Below are positions 1 through 11,302 of a stretch of 64,000 nt of DNA, piece after piece. The position numbers and the translations under genes were made by a program. Under the pieces are notes generated by a model. That model made no database searches. It was not told the DNA's origin and saw only the letters and a program-made list of their open reading frames with translations. How positions within the stretch are numbered: the stretch's first letter is position 1; each line of letters starts with the position of its first letter. This stretch comes from Caenorhabditis remanei. Its lineage: Eukaryota > Nematoda > Chromadorea > Rhabditida > Rhabditidae. The stretch spans positions 6,076,001 to 6,140,000 of the forward strand of contig NC_071331.1 of NCBI RefSeq assembly GCF_010183535.1, written 5' to 3'.

Positions 1-1960
1 ACGGATTGTAGAAATGAGCAAAATGAAGCAGTGGAAAAATACGAAATATGACTTTTTTCTAGTTTTGAAGTAAAATGTTTCCTATATTTTAGTTTCTTTG
101 AAACTCTCACTTAATATAGGTCGAGAATTCAGGAATCTAAGAAAAAATGGATTACGAACACTCTGAAGAGCAGTAAATCTATTTTGAGGGGTCGATCTGG
201 GCTATGCAATGAATCATTGATTTTGCCAATGCCAATGATCTATGAAACAGTTGATGTTACCATACCAGTATTTCTGTATTCTGAGAAACAGAAATGTAAT
301 TTTCAATTTTTGTTTTCTAAATAAAAGTTAGCCATTTGTAATGTATAGAATCGTGTTGAATGAAGTTGAGTATCACAGGAAGAAGACAACTATCGGCCAT
401 AACAAAATCCACTATAAAATGAAAGTACTAAAACAAAGAGTTGTGATAACTATGACAGGAAATAAACAGTTATCAATATATGTAAGATTGTAAATTGTAG
501 CTTTAACAGTGTGAAAAAATCAATATCACACATCGGGTACTGTATCTTGTGCAGATTCTGATTCTCCCCCTTAATGAAAACAACCCGAGTCAGAACCGAT
601 CCGAAAACGTTAAGCGAGATCAAACGAAAGAAAATGGAGACATTGTTTATGTCAAACCCCTGAAACATCACTTTTTCTGTTTTTAAAAAAGTTTTTTCAT
701 TTCTGCAAATAGTTTATTTTTGCTAGAATCTGGGCACTAGTCCTATTGAGAACCGTTCCAGTATGATCCTCCTTCATCAGAACCGCCCAAATCGAACTTA
801 TACGAATCTGAACTTACTGAGAGAATAGAAATCTTCATTTCAGGCCAATACATCTTAGTTTGGTAGTTCTGATTTCAGTGTCTCTGATGAGGGGTGCCAC
901 TCACGTTGTACATTGTACCAAAAACAAAACATTGGAGAAAATGAGCACACTGAATCAGAAAATGTTTGAAAAAATTAATGTTTCATAGGGTCGAAATAAA
1001 TCAATGTTGTTTTTGCTTTCATTTGTTTGATCCGAATTCGACTAAAAAAGTTTCTGAGAAATATTGGATCAGACCACGTTATAGCACCGCAAAACGGAAT
1101 ACAAAACTATATACGCAGAGGTTTACACTTGATTTTTTCTTACTATTTTTCATTATCAACAGAAATATGTAACAATGGCGTTTTCTTGCTTAATGTTTAT
1201 TTGCTTCCATCACACTCGACAACACCAATCTCAGCTCCTATTCAAAAAAGTGTTTCTCAAATCTGCCAAAGCAACATTTTTCATTGGAAAATGTTTCGTT
1301 CCACGTGCAATCTGAACATTTCGAAGTTTTACCTTGAATTGCTGATTTGATCCACTTATCTCATTAAGAAATCAACAAAATCTCTATTTCGATCGAGCAG
1401 AAACAATTCTCATGTAGTCGGGTGCAAACATGGAAGACGAGTCATCATTAGTGGAAAATGTGAGGATGTCGACCTGTGTCCTTTTTGTTCTTCTCGCCTT
1501 ACCTGTCACTTATTTCCATGGGAAATCGGATAAGTGAGGACAATAATGCTACGTTCCAGGAGAAAGCCCCTCCTCATTCAGCTGATTTTGTCAGTCTTTC
1601 CTTTTCGTTCCTATCGGGTAGGTGACCACTCTTTTCCTTTTTGTAGTTACTTTTGTAGATATGAAGTTACTGAATGTCAAGGGAAAAACCTTCAGAACTA
1701 CACGGAAACTCACTGAACTCTACAATTAACTACGAAGTTTTCCAACTGCTTCTCGTTTCTATTTAAACACATCTCGATAATTTTTCGATAATCACAACTG
1801 GAGCCTATCATTTGTGATCTCAACTTTTAAACAAATCAAATTTCAAAACAAATCAATAATCTTAGTTCTCTTCTATCATAATCATACATAATCATACTAT
1901 CATAATCATAGTTTCAAACACGTTCGCTCCCTTTTCTCTATTTTTTATTTTTCCTAACCC
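1..1960. repeat. alpha segment, copy 1 of the macro-duplication
   Basis: I see no convincing gene here. The first bases recur almost unchanged at about 25,113 and, more diverged, at about 51,036, so this is the left end of a tandem macro-unit. The part around 1,590-1,720 is again present at about 26,700-26,770 plus 27,827-27,900, and at about 51,700-51,830. It is the undisturbed version of the site into which the hairpin transposon at 26,775-27,826 inserted. A short ATCATA-type simple repeat lies at about 1,876-1,912. The open frames here are short and are not shared between copies, so I treat them as chance. Confidence 0.75.
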
Positions 1961-2008
1961 CCATTATTGATTTCTACTGCGGCAGATCAAACAAACAGCA
2001 GATGTCCC

Positions 2009-2314
2009 ATGTCAACTCCTCTTCACATTGTCACTCTCAGTCTATTGTCCGTGTCATTCCTCTTCACATATTACCACCTGCTTACCTATCTCTATGTGAA
2101 ATCTGACCAGAAGGTGCAATTAAGCCCCGCCCCCTTGTGTGCAATTGCTAGTAGGCCAGTATTCTGTCATTCTCCTCCCGTCCCCGCATACTACGAGGAC
2201 CTTTTGGTATTTCTCTCATTTTTTAGAAAGGCACATTTCACCTTCTTTATTTTCCTATTCTTTGACGGGTTTCTTTATAAATTCTTCTTTTCTCGACTCT
2301 TTTATACGAAATGA
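2009..2314 (+). CDS. short hydrophobic ORF in the beta-unit leader (uncertain)
   Basis: This 101-codon frame starts MSTPLHIV and is rich in Leu, Phe and Tyr, so it would give one or two membrane-spanning segments if translated. A similar frame opens at the same place in units at 28,183, 52,129 and 53,674, but two of these are interrupted. Its stop codon overlaps the ATG of the next exon at 2,311. It spans the GC box and TATA box of the unit, which argues that it is promoter DNA with a fortuitous frame rather than a gene. No family is recognised. Confidence 0.2.
   Translation: MSTPLHIVTLSLLSVSFLFTYYHLLTYLYVKSDQKVQLSPAPLCAIASRPVFCHSPPVPAYYEDLLVFLSFFRKAHFTFFIFLFFDGFLYKFFFSRLFYTK
2120..2310 (+). 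promoter_or_regulatory. GC-box plus TATA promoter module of the beta unit
   Basis: A CCCCGCCCCC box (2,125-2,134) stands out in AT-rich DNA. It is followed about 150 bp later by TATAAATT (2,276-2,283), about 30 bp before the ATG at 2,311. The same order and spacing recur in the units near 4,050, 12,150, 28,460, 52,420 and 55,920. If the TATA box works, transcription would begin at or just before the ATG, leaving almost no 5' UTR. Function is inferred from conservation between duplicated copies, which is partly just shared ancestry. Confidence 0.4.
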
Positions 2315-2421
2315 TTGAAGTTTATAAGTTTCCAGCCGCGACCAAGCACTACAACGACCCTGAACTGGACACAGCCGGAGCACAACGATGGATCCACGAA
2401 AGAGAAGAAGACCGAAATAAC
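2311..2421 (+). CDS. beta-unit first exon, copy 1 (unknown 37-codon exon)
   Basis: The exon starts MIEVYKFPAATKHYND and ends exactly at a GTGAGT donor after 37 codons. The 111-nt length, the frame and the donor are kept in the copies at 4,075, 12,177, 28,487 and 52,444. Differences between copies are mostly amino-acid changing, so selection on the peptide looks weak. Joining to the nearest candidate acceptor (CCAG just before a TGCAACGACGG-like block) gives a stop within five codons. The mature product is therefore unclear: a short peptide, an unusual splice, or a decayed gene family. Confidence 0.4.
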
Positions 2422-2526
2422 GTGAGTGAAATCTTCCCGATCTAAAATAAACTAGAATTGTGATCAAAAATATCAAAAAAAGTATACTATCTTTCTATTC
2501 TTCTGACTTCCCCCACCATTCTTATC

Positions 2527-2634
2527 TGTGTCGGTTCCGGTTAGACACGGTCAGTTACGCTGCGTGAGGTCTATACTCATCCGGGCTGTGAGTTTCCTTA
2601 CGGTAGACGCGGGTTTGAATCCTCCCGATCTAGA
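2527..2634 (+). repeat. structured intronic repeat, type A, copy 1
   Basis: First of 15 copies. It runs from TGTGTCGG to CCGATCTAGA and contains a box-B-like GGTTTGAATCC near its 3' end. TAGAC can pair with GTCTA and ACG with CGT to form a bulged hairpin. It lies downstream of the GTGAGT donor of the first exon. Confidence 0.75.
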
Positions 2635-2711
2635 ATATATCAGAAATTCAATAAAAAGTATCCAAAACCAGGATTATTTCATTTCAATTAACTTCCCCCA
2701 CCATTCTTTCT

Positions 2712-2814
2712 TGTGTCGGATCCTGTAAGACTCGGTCAGTTACGCTGCGAGTAGTCTTACCTATGGGCTGTGTTTATTCACGGTAGACGCGGGTTTGAAT
2801 CCTCCCGATCTAGA
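2712..2814 (+). repeat. structured intronic repeat, type B, copy 1
   Basis: Type B has GTAAGAC pairing with GTCTTAC (7 bp) and TCG with CGA where type A has TAGAC/GTCTA and ACG/CGT, so paired positions have changed together. It follows the type A copy by about 180 bp in the same orientation. The box-B-like GGTTTGAATCC is present. Confidence 0.75.
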
Positions 2815-2921
2815 AAAAGTGAAATTTTTTATAAGAATGATCAGTAAAATATTTTCTTTCTTTCTTTTTAACTCTAACCAATTCGACTTGTTTTCATAAA
2901 AATTAACCCATGCAACGACGG

Positions 2922-3028
2922 ATGACAGAATTAACGATTGGATTCGACGACAACCAACTAGGTGCAACGATGAGAATCGATAGAGACACCGGAATCTGTC
3001 CCCCAGGCAACAGATTATTCCAATATTG
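2922..3028 (+). pseudogene. beta-unit second exon, copy 1, donor lost
   Basis: An open frame starts MTELTIGFDDNQLGATM and ends FQY at the position where other copies have a GTAAGT donor. Here the donor reads TTAAGT, so splicing would fail. The same frame (consensus start M-N-E-S-S-S-M-I-G-F) is open in copies at 5,411, 31,316 and 53,056. It is not in frame with the first exon through the obvious acceptor. No known domain is seen. Confidence 0.35.
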
Positions 3029-3830
3029 TTAAGTTATCTTGAAAACAGTTTCTTTTCTTTAGGCACCCTGTCAGAAGTTTATTTCAGTTGGGAAAGAACG
3101 TTCGAATTACCATAGGGAAAGTTTTATATTTTTTGTTTCCTTATCAAACTGCACCAAAAGTGTGAACCAACTGAAATTACCTAGGTGAAACTGAAAATGT
3201 AGGCAAATATCTGTTTCATCCACGACTCATTTTTGTAAAATCTTCCGCAATTCACTTCTTCTTCACTATCCAGAGAGTCTCACTAGTTTTCCAGTTTCAA
3301 TGAAGCACAGGTGCTGATAAGAGTGTCACACCCATTGAGAGCATTTTGCTATTAGTGAAAAATGATTCACTTTAACTTCCTAAAAATGTGAATCAACTCA
3401 AATAACCTAGTTGAAACTGTGGATTTTTCTAGATTTCCTACTTTTGTCTGTTTTATTAGATTCTTTTAGCTTCCTTATGACCATTTTCGTCAGTTGCTCT
3501 CTTTATTCCCAGATGTTGACCATTCATTAAAAACCATAGAAAGAACACTCTCTTCTTTCCTATCTGCCAGTTTCTTTCTGTTTCTCTTTTTCTTGCGGAG
3601 CTTTCGAAGGTTTTTGATGATTGGAGAGGAAATATAAACAATAAGCAAAGTAAAAACGGTACGAGATTTTAGAATATTCGGTCTGAAAATGTAGATTTTT
3701 TTGCAGTTTTAGTTTCTTGCTAAAGATTTTGAGGTCTACTAAGAGTAGTCGTTCGAAATTTTTTTTTCAATTTTTCACTGCTTCGAAAATTTCTCTCTCA
3801 AGCTTCCAAGTTTCTTTCACGATAATACTC
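3029..3830. other. non-coding link between beta units 1 and 2
   Basis: No gene is visible. The sequence contains blocks that recur at about 29,480-30,440 and 55,270-55,680 (for example the stretch around 3,440-3,720), so it belongs to the duplicated array. Confidence 0.6.
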
Positions 3831-4074
3831 ATAGTCAGGACTCATCAAAATCAAAGTTATGTGAAATCTGACAGGAAGGTGCCATTAGCTCCTGCCCCTT
3901 TGTGCACAACTGCTAGTTGGCCAGTATTCTGTCATTCTCCTCCCGTCGTGGTCTACTATGTGGTCCTCTTAGTTTTTCTCTCAATTGCAAAATACATTTT
4001 CCCCTCTCTTAATTTTCCTATTTTTTGACTGTTTTCTTTATAAATTCATCTTTCCTCGACTCTTTTTGTTCGAA

Positions 4075-4185
4075 ATGGTTAAAGCTGATAAGTTTCCAGC
4101 CACGACCAATCACTACAACGATACAGAACTGGAAAAAGCCGCCACACACCGATGGATACAAAAAAGAGAAGAAGACGGAAATAAC
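4075..4185 (+). CDS. beta-unit first exon, copy 2
   Basis: This 37-codon exon starts MVKADKFPATTNHYND and ends at GTGAGT. A TATAAATT box lies about 40 bp upstream. Against copy 5 (28,487) it has many amino-acid changes in a short span, consistent with relaxed constraint. Function is unknown. Confidence 0.38.
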
Positions 4186-4290
4186 GTGAGTGAAACCTTC
4201 CCGATCTAGAATACACGAAAATTGTGATCAAAAATATCAAAAACAGTATACTATCTTTCTATTCGTCTAACTTCCCCCACCATTCTTATC

Positions 4291-4398
4291 TGTGTCGGTT
4301 CCGGTTAGACACGGTCAGTTATGCTGCGAGAGGTCTATACTCATCCGGGCTGTGGGTTTGCTCACGGTAGACGCGGGTTTGAATCCTCCCGATCTAGA
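4291..4398 (+). repeat. structured intronic repeat, type A, copy 2
   Basis: A type A copy in which the inner 3' strand reads CGA instead of CGT, so the inner helix is broken while TAGAC/GTCTA remains. Box-B-like GGTTTGAATCC is intact. Confidence 0.72.
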
Positions 4399-5010
4399 AT
4401 ACGCGAAAACTTCAATCAAAAATATCAGGAAGACGTATTGTTTCTTTGTTTTCGGCCCCTAACCGACTTTACTTGATTTCATAAAAATCGACCAGTGCAA
4501 CGACGGATGAACGAATCATCAATGATTGGATTCAGTGACGAGGATTTCATCATTTCATCATTTTCGTCAGTTGCTCTCTTCATTCCCAGACGTTGACCAT
4601 CTATTAAAAACTATATTAGGTTCGTATGAAGTGGAAAGGTACGAGTGTGATCTAGAAACATTCAGTAAGAAAGTGTGTCCGAAATTTGTATACTTTTATT
4701 GAGAATTCTTTAGAAAAAACTCAATTTTTTCAAATTTTTTTTTGTTTTGACATGATTTTTCAAAGTCAGAGGTTTTTCGTCAATAATAACGGTTTTTTTC
4801 CAAGCGTAATTGAACCTCACTTTTTAAAATCTCGAGGATCAGAAAAACACTTGACTGATACATACTGTTTCGATTGTAACTTTAAGCCAGAGAAATTCAA
4901 AACGAAATGATATATTTTCCACTGTTTCGACATGATTTTTCAAGCTTCCAACTTTTTTTCACAATAATATACTAGGAAAACTCAATTTCAGTACCAAATT
5001 CGAAGAAAAA
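4399..5010. other. truncated second exon and gamma-like repeat
   Basis: The second-exon start (ATG at 4,507) is present but cut off after about 45 bases and runs into sequence also found elsewhere in the array (for example near 36,290-36,400). This unit was disrupted by rearrangement. No intact gene is seen. Confidence 0.55.
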
Positions 5011-5016
5011 GGATAA

Positions 5017-5090
5017 ACCACTACAACGACCCAGAATTGGATACAGCCGCAACACAACGATGGATCCACAAAAAAGAAGACGGAAATAAC
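5017..5090 (+). pseudogene. beta-unit first exon, copy 3, 5'-truncated
   Basis: Only the 3' part (HYNDPELDTAATQRWIHK and on to GNN) and the GTGAGT donor remain. The start codon and TATA region have been replaced by sequence of the ACCAAATTCGAAGAAAA type that occurs in other parts of the array. Confidence 0.5.
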
Positions 5091-5195
5091 GTGAGTGAAA
5101 TCTTCCCAATCTAGAAAACACAAAAATTGGGATCAAAAATATCAAAAACAGTATACTATCTTTCTATTCTTCTGACTTCCCCCACCATTCTTATC

Positions 5196-5303
5196 TGTGT
5201 CGGTTCCGGTTAGACACGGTCAGTTATGCTGCGTGAGGTCTATACTTATCCGGGCTGTGGACTTACTCACGGTAGACGCGGGATTGAATCCTCCCGATCT
5301 AGA
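5196..5303 (+). repeat. structured intronic repeat, type A, copy 3
   Basis: Type A with both helices intact. The box-B-like element is GGATTGAATCC, one base different from most copies. Confidence 0.74.
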
Positions 5304-5399
5304 GAATATCAGAAATTTCAATTAAAAATATCAGGAAAACGTAGTGTTTCGTTTGTTTAACCCCTAAACAACTTTGCTTGATTTCATAAAGTCGACCAG

Positions 5400-5529
5400 T
5401 GCAACGACGGATGATCGAATCATCATCAATGATTGGATTCAGTGACAAGGACAGCAAACAAGATGCAACGATGAGAAGCGTTTCAGACTTCGGAATCTGC
5501 CCATCAGTCAAGAGATGCTTCCATTATTG
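5400..5529 (+). CDS. beta-unit second exon, best-preserved copy
   Basis: The exon is bounded by CCAG before 5,400 and GGTAAGT at its 3' end. From ATG at 5,411 the frame reads MIESSSMIGFSDKDSKQDAT and stays open to the donor, ending CFHYW. The copy at 53,045-53,171 is nearly identical over much of its length, which suggests recent exchange between macro-units I and III. It could be an internal exon or a first coding exon. No domain is recognised. Confidence 0.35.
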
Positions 5530-8020
5530 GTAAGTTACCTAAAACCTCAGAATATTATTCTTCAGACACCCGGGTAGAAGTTTATTTCAGTTGAGTAAGA
5601 ATTATAGGTTTACCATCTTTCGTTCCGTCTCAAAAAAGGATGCATGGAGATTGATTATTAGACCGCAAGACGGTTGGCTATTTTGGGACCAAGAAATCCG
5701 CTATTACTGACCATCGGATGTCGGCAACCCCGTGTGAAAGAGAGGGAGAGAGAGAAAAGGGATCCCCCCTCTAAAATGAGAAGCATGATCAAATTACCAT
5801 GTGACAATGTTACTATTAGTGAACAATGATGAGCCGCAAACAACGTCACTAAAATACCAACTGAAAGAACCTAGTTGAACTGAAAAAGTAGGCGAATATC
5901 TGTTTGTGCCACCATTATTTTTTGTAGAATTTTCACCAATTCACTGCTCCTTCAGTATCCAGCGAGACTCACTAGTTTTCCAGTTCCAATAAACCAACTT
6001 CCTAAAAACATGGAATTAACTCGTTGAAACTGTGACTTTCTACTTTTTGTCGGTATCATTAGATTTGTTTAGATTTGTTATTGTTATTTTCATTGGTTCC
6101 TCCCATGGTTCATCCATCAAAAACCACAGAAAAAACACCCTCTTCTTTTTCCGCTCGGGCAGTTTCTTTTTATTTATCTTTATCACTTTTTTCTTTTTCT
6201 CGATGAATCTCTGCACCTTGGTCGATTTTTTTAAATGTAATTGGATAGACGCTAAGAGCTACAAATTAAGTAGAAAGGGTACAAATGGGATCTTGGAATG
6301 TTCGGTCTGAAAGTGTAGAATTTTCGCAGTTTTAGTTTCCAGCTAAACATTTTGAGTCTACTAAGAGTAGTCGTTGAAACTTTTCCCATACCAAACTTTG
6401 TATACTTTTATTTGAAAACTCTGGAGGACAAAACTCACTTTTTCCGAATTTTAACTGTTTCGACATGGTTTCTAGCTCCCAAGTTTCTTTCACAGTAATT
6501 CAAATTTCTCTTGCCATCGAACCAAATTAGAAGAAAAGGTGTCATTTCTGATTTTGCATGTATGCTTTTTTGTGTTTTAACAAACTGTTTGGACTTACAT
6601 AGTTAATTCCTATCTACAGCAAATATTTCACGATATTTGTTTTCGGATTGAAAGTGAAATAAATAAAAGCATAATTCGTTATTGATTTCCTTTAATTTCC
6701 AACACAAAATTTTTGTATTCTTCTATTTTGATATTTTGAGCCTAATTCGGTTTTGAGGATCGTGATGAAACCATTATAGAATTAAGCAAACTAAGGAATA
6801 CACTGTTGTTGAAAATCTCGGGATTTGGATATTTTTCGTCTGAATTGAAGATGTTTTTGCAGTTTAGGTTTATAGGTAAGTTTTAAAAGTCTAGTTTGTA
6901 AAACAATGCTCCTTTCGGTTAATATTATAACATAACTGAGAAGTTGAACCTGAATTAGAAAATTTCAATTGAAAATTTTTGAAAAGAAAATCGCTCTTTT
7001 TTCCTTTTCAGTTTTCTGCGATTTTTTCACTGTTTCGACATGATTTCTCAAGCTCACTGGTTTTTTGCCAATAATAGTCTCTCATTTTTTAGTATGCAAC
7101 AAAAACTCAGTGTCCATTTAGAAAAAAACGTATCGTTTCAGACATTCAACATTAGCTTGTTCGTATTCTAGAAATCGATGGTGGAAAAATGTTACGTTTG
7201 CCAATCGTCAAGCATGAGCTTCCAAATTAGGGTTTTTTTTGCTGATCCACAGCTACAGAATCAATTTAAATATACTAGTTGTGGAGTTTGGGTGAATCCC
7301 ACTATTTACCATCTCTTTTCCGAAAGTAACTGATAGTAAGTCGGAGTCAAAGATAACAATGTTTTCAAGCTTCTAGAGTTTCCTATGTTCTCTACACTGG
7401 ATTATACACATTTTGCTTTGTTGATTTCTATTCATTTACTAAGAACTTTGCTGTTTCTTTAACTTGATTTATACGAATTAACATTAGTTTTGGACTGATT
7501 TCATACTGGATCTCAAAATACCAAACACTCAATAATTCACTGATGCTAGTCTAAGTACGCAACATAAGTTTGCAAAGCAAAAATGTGACATAAATATACT
7601 GTTCCAGTGGTAACTTTAAGACTGAAAAGTTCTGAAAATAGTTTAAAAACTGAATTGTTTCTACAGTATATCCCTAGAGTTTTCTCGTTTCCACACTTTT
7701 CCTTTTTTTTATCGTTTAATTTACTTTCTGTAGTTTTTTGTGGGGCAGGAATGAATTCCAAAAACACGTTCCCTTTTTCACTCCACCTTGAAACCGTCAT
7801 TTCTTCAATTTACCGACTTATCCCACCTCCCAAAGCATGTCTTTCTCTCCTGTTCGTGATTTCGCTCTCCCCTCAATCCAGATCAATTCAACCTACTTCA
7901 CTTTGGAATGAACTAGAATGCAATTTCCCTCCGTATGGTCAAATCCACTTGACGTTGTATTTGTACTGTAAAACTGAGTGTTGGAATAAAACATTTGACT
8001 GAATAGATAGGGTTACGAAC
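5530..8020. other. non-coding array sequence including gamma segment copy 1
   Basis: No gene can be supported. From about 6,980 to 8,000 the sequence is the gamma segment, also seen at about 16,300-17,600, 21,640-22,480, 33,170-33,720, 36,560-37,830 and 58,070-59,400. The frame at 7,607-8,002 is not maintained in the other gamma copies. Confidence 0.6.
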
Positions 8021-8022
8021 TA

Positions 8023-8855
8023 CAGGGTGGCGAATAAGTATACGACGCTCTTAATTCTTGGATATTCGGCGGGAAAACGCTTGAATCAACAAAATAACGT
8101 TATTAATAGTTGGAATGTTCAAAATAGATTTAGTATACAAAAGGAATTCGAAGTTGGATACTTTGGCTTTGATACAGGCCTTCAGACATAAGACGCCAAA
8201 ATCGCCTGTGCGCCGCAGGTAGTCGACGTTGACTTCGTCTCATATCTTCTGAAGGACGGTCTTGAGAGCAACGGTCGTGTTGAAGGAGATTCCTGAGAAC
8301 TTGCTCTTCAAATATTCCCATACGACAAAATCGATCGGATTGAGATCCGCCGACGAGGAAGGCCTAAAGTCGTTGTTCCAGCAGCCAGGAAAATGAGAGA
8401 GATGATGAATTTTGTTGTTTTGGAACTGTGGGACGTAGCCCAATCTTGTCGAAAGATGAAAAAAAGTCCAGTAGAGTGTTGAGCTGTACAGAGGAACAAA
8501 ACATCCTTCAAAACCAAGTTTTGGAAGACCCCGAGTTGATTTTCGCATTAAAAAAAAAACTAATGAAGTTCTACCGTAAGATGTCACCGTTTCTGCTTTT
8601 GACGGTTGGAAAAAGGCTCAATAATAAAATGTTTATCATAAGTCCAGATCACGCCCGATACGCGGCGCACAGGCGATTTTGGCGTCTTACGTCTGATGGC
8701 ATGTATCAAAGCCAAAGTATCCAACTTTGAATTCCTTTTGTATACTAAATCTATTTTGAACATTCCAACTATTAATAATGTTCTTTTGTTGATTCAAGCG
8801 TTTTCCCGCCAAATATCTAAGAATTAAGAGCGTCGTATACTTATTCGCCACCCTG
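8023..8855 (-). mobile_element. mariner-type transposon derivative with 194-bp inverted repeats
   Basis: The element begins CAGGGTGGCGAATAAG and ends with the inverse, flanked on both sides by TA, the Tc1/mariner target duplication. The terminal inverted repeats are about 194 bp (8,023-8,216 and 8,662-8,855). Between and partly within them, the minus strand encodes a decayed transposase C-terminus with the motif SSADLNPIDFVVWEYLKS, the region around the last catalytic Asp of the mariner family. Frameshifts break it. The arms contain the extreme C-terminal coding end, so the copy looks like a non-autonomous derivative with an inverted duplication of its 3' end. Confidence 0.9.
8240..8587 (-). 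pseudogene. mariner transposase fragment
   Basis: A roughly 115-codon minus-strand frame inside the TA-flanked element carries the catalytic-domain signature D-L-N-P-I-D-F followed by VVWEYLKSK and NTTVALKTVLQKI, as in Tc1/mariner transposases. The N-terminal DNA-binding half is absent and the region before the motif is corrupted. It continues in a shifted frame into 8,130-8,240. It cannot make an active enzyme. Confidence 0.8.
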
Positions 8856-9013
8856 TAAGTTACAACTGACTATTTTTAGATTTTGTGTGCCCTTGTGAAC
8901 CTTCTGGAGCAGTAATTGTTTTTTCCCGTTAGAAGTATCTAAAATATCTCATGTTTCAGAAAATTAATGATTATAGGAATTTGTATTCGGGGACAACTCA
9001 CGTGGTCATTTTC

Positions 9014-9384
9014 GACTCTATTCCAGTTTAGATGTCCTTTAAAAACTAGAACGTCCCTTGAAACACTTAAACGTCCTTTCAAACTATTTTTTTTGAAACG
9101 TCCTTCAAAATGTTTATATGTCCCAAAAACGTTCAAACCTCCCAAAAAATATTTAGACGTTCCTTGAACACTTTCAGTGATTTTTAGTGTTAAAGGGACG
9201 TCTAAACGTTTCAATGTTTTTTGGGACGTCTAAATCTTCAGAACTGCATTTTGGGACTTCAAGGGACGTCTAAACATTTTTGAGTATATTTGAAACCTCA
9301 AAGGACGTCGAAGTGTTTTAAGGGACGTCTAAAAGTTTTTGGTACGTTCGACTTTTCAAAGAACATCTAAACTGGAATAAGGCC
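9014..9384. mobile_element. foldback MITE with 8-bp duplication
   Basis: The two ends are inverted copies (TATTCCAGTTTAGATGT and its reverse). The flanks share TCATTTTC (9,006-9,013 and 9,385-9,392), an 8-bp target duplication as made by hAT transposases. The interior contains repeated GGGACGTCTAAA/TTTAGACGTCCC-type units and folds almost end to end. A diverged fragment of the same family lies at about 32,395-32,500. Confidence 0.7.
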
Positions 9385-9401
9385 TCATTTTCTTCTATAC
9401 C

Positions 9402-11302
9402 TCACAAGGGAAGTCTTTGGAGACGCCACTTTCAAACGACCTGTAAATTTGGACATACTTACATTCGATTACGCATATTCCATTTCTGCAGTCAAAATCT
9501 GCTAAATGCCTCTGTGAGCCGAGTTATGAGCTCTCAAACTTTTCATATGGTTAAGGTTTTTCACACGGAACTCCAAATCGGGGAATAGTGAACGCAAACG
9601 TGTTCACCTTTTTTCAACGTACGAGTGGTTCCACAGGTCGTTCGCGAGTAGACGCGTTACAGATGCGAATCTTGTGCGGAGTCTTTATGGATCCGTAACG
9701 ACGCTTCTCGCGATAGGTCGTTCGCGCGCGACTCGTATTTCTCATTCGCACACGGACCGTTTATGGATGCCCAATTTTTCTATCGACTGCTCGGATACGA
9801 GGTCGCGTGAGGATGGTTTACGACGTCCTACTGAGCGACTCTGATTGCTTTCGCAAACGGATCGTATATGGATGATTGGACTAACTTTTACTCTCGCGGC
9901 CAGCTCAATTTTCATTTTTATTTCGAATATTTTTTTCCTATTTTTTCTCAAATTTCTTTGATTTATTTACTTTTTCATGGTTTTTCAGGCTGATAAAATT
10001 ATTGGAGACCAATTCGAACAAAATGGACAACAATTTTGTTGAGGTTTGTCTATCGGCGACCTATAAATACAGTATATGACTTCTATTTTTCAGAGTCTTG
10101 TCGGATTTTCAAATCAAGAAATATGGAGCCGGAAGTTCAATATTTTTCGATAAATTATGCAGAAACAATCTACTTTCAAGCAGTTTTTCCGTGAGCGATT
10201 TATTTCCAGATAAAAATGAGAAAAATAAATTTTCAGAGCATCAAGTGTTGGTTTGGCGGAAACGGAAGGAGGCAACTACAACAGGATTTTGGCTGCAAAA
10301 ATAGACAGAATTATGGATATTGACACAAAATCGACACAAATCGACAAAAAATTAGGAATTTCAACTAAAGTCTATATTAGTTTTTTATTGCTTTTTCTAT
10401 CTTTCTTGAATTTTTAATGGTTTAAATGATTTCTTTTCTGAAATAAATAAGTCATTATAAAAAGCTTTTTTGCTTTGAAAACCAAGAAAAATGGGAAGGG
10501 GAGGGCAGGGAGAGCAACCAGAAATGAACGGATCGCGCACGGACCATATACGGACGTTCGCAAACGGGTCGGTTATGGATCCATAACGAGTCTTTTTTTT
10601 CGGTACCGATATGGACCGTGCGCGATCGTCCGAAGCATCCGTAACGGATCGTTTGCGAACGACCTGTGTCAGTGGTAGTGGGTCAGTGTAGGGGGAAGTA
10701 AGGCCATGGTTCGGCCCCGACACTCTTTTTTCGTTTTTTGCTTCTTTATTTTATCGTTCTCTCACTTCATAAATAACTGCAGTTAACTTTGTGAGGATTT
10801 TTCTAATAATATGGTATGGTGAATTTTGGTATGGTATGGTGAATAATATGGTGAATTTTCGTATAATATTCGTCATCCCTGAAAAACACATTAAACTGGC
10901 ATCTTTTGCTGATAATGTGTTTTTCTATACTTTTTGAAAATGATGTAATCACTCTCGTCGTAAAACTCTTATACAAATAGAAAAAAGCGATAAAATAAAG
11001 AAGCAAAAAAGAAAAAAGAGTGTAGGGGCCGAACCATGGCCTTACTTCCCACTGCACCGACCCACTAACACTGAACCACTCGTACGTTGAAAAAAGGTGA
11101 ACACGTTTGCGTTCACTATTCGCCGATTTGGAGTTCCGTGTGAAAAACCTTAACCATATGAAAAGTTTGAGAGCTCATAACTCGGCTCACAGAGGCATTT
11201 AGCAGATTTTGACTGCAGAAATGGGATATGCGTAGTCAAATGTACCTATGCCCAAATTTATATGTCGTTTGAAAGTGGCGTCTCCAAAGACTTCCCTTGT
11301 CA
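9402..11302. mobile_element. 1.9-kb element with about 230-bp terminal inverted repeats
   Basis: Left arm 9,402-9,631 and right arm 11,074-11,302 are near-perfect inverses starting ACAAGGGAAGTCTTTGG. Inside are several copies of a short GC-rich word (CGCAAACGG or CGCACACGGACC followed by TATGGAT), and a second nested inverted pair at about 10,674-10,763 and 10,991-11,068. No transposase is visible. A clear target duplication was not found. The related loci near 18,390-18,430 and 38,530-38,550 lack the element, so it inserted after duplication. Confidence 0.8.

Noticed and set aside
2528..2728. Frames running through the structured repeats (TVDAGLNPPDLEY and similar)
   Set aside because: They recur only because the repeat recurs, and they begin at non-ATG codons. 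Such translations are typical of tRNA-like sequence.
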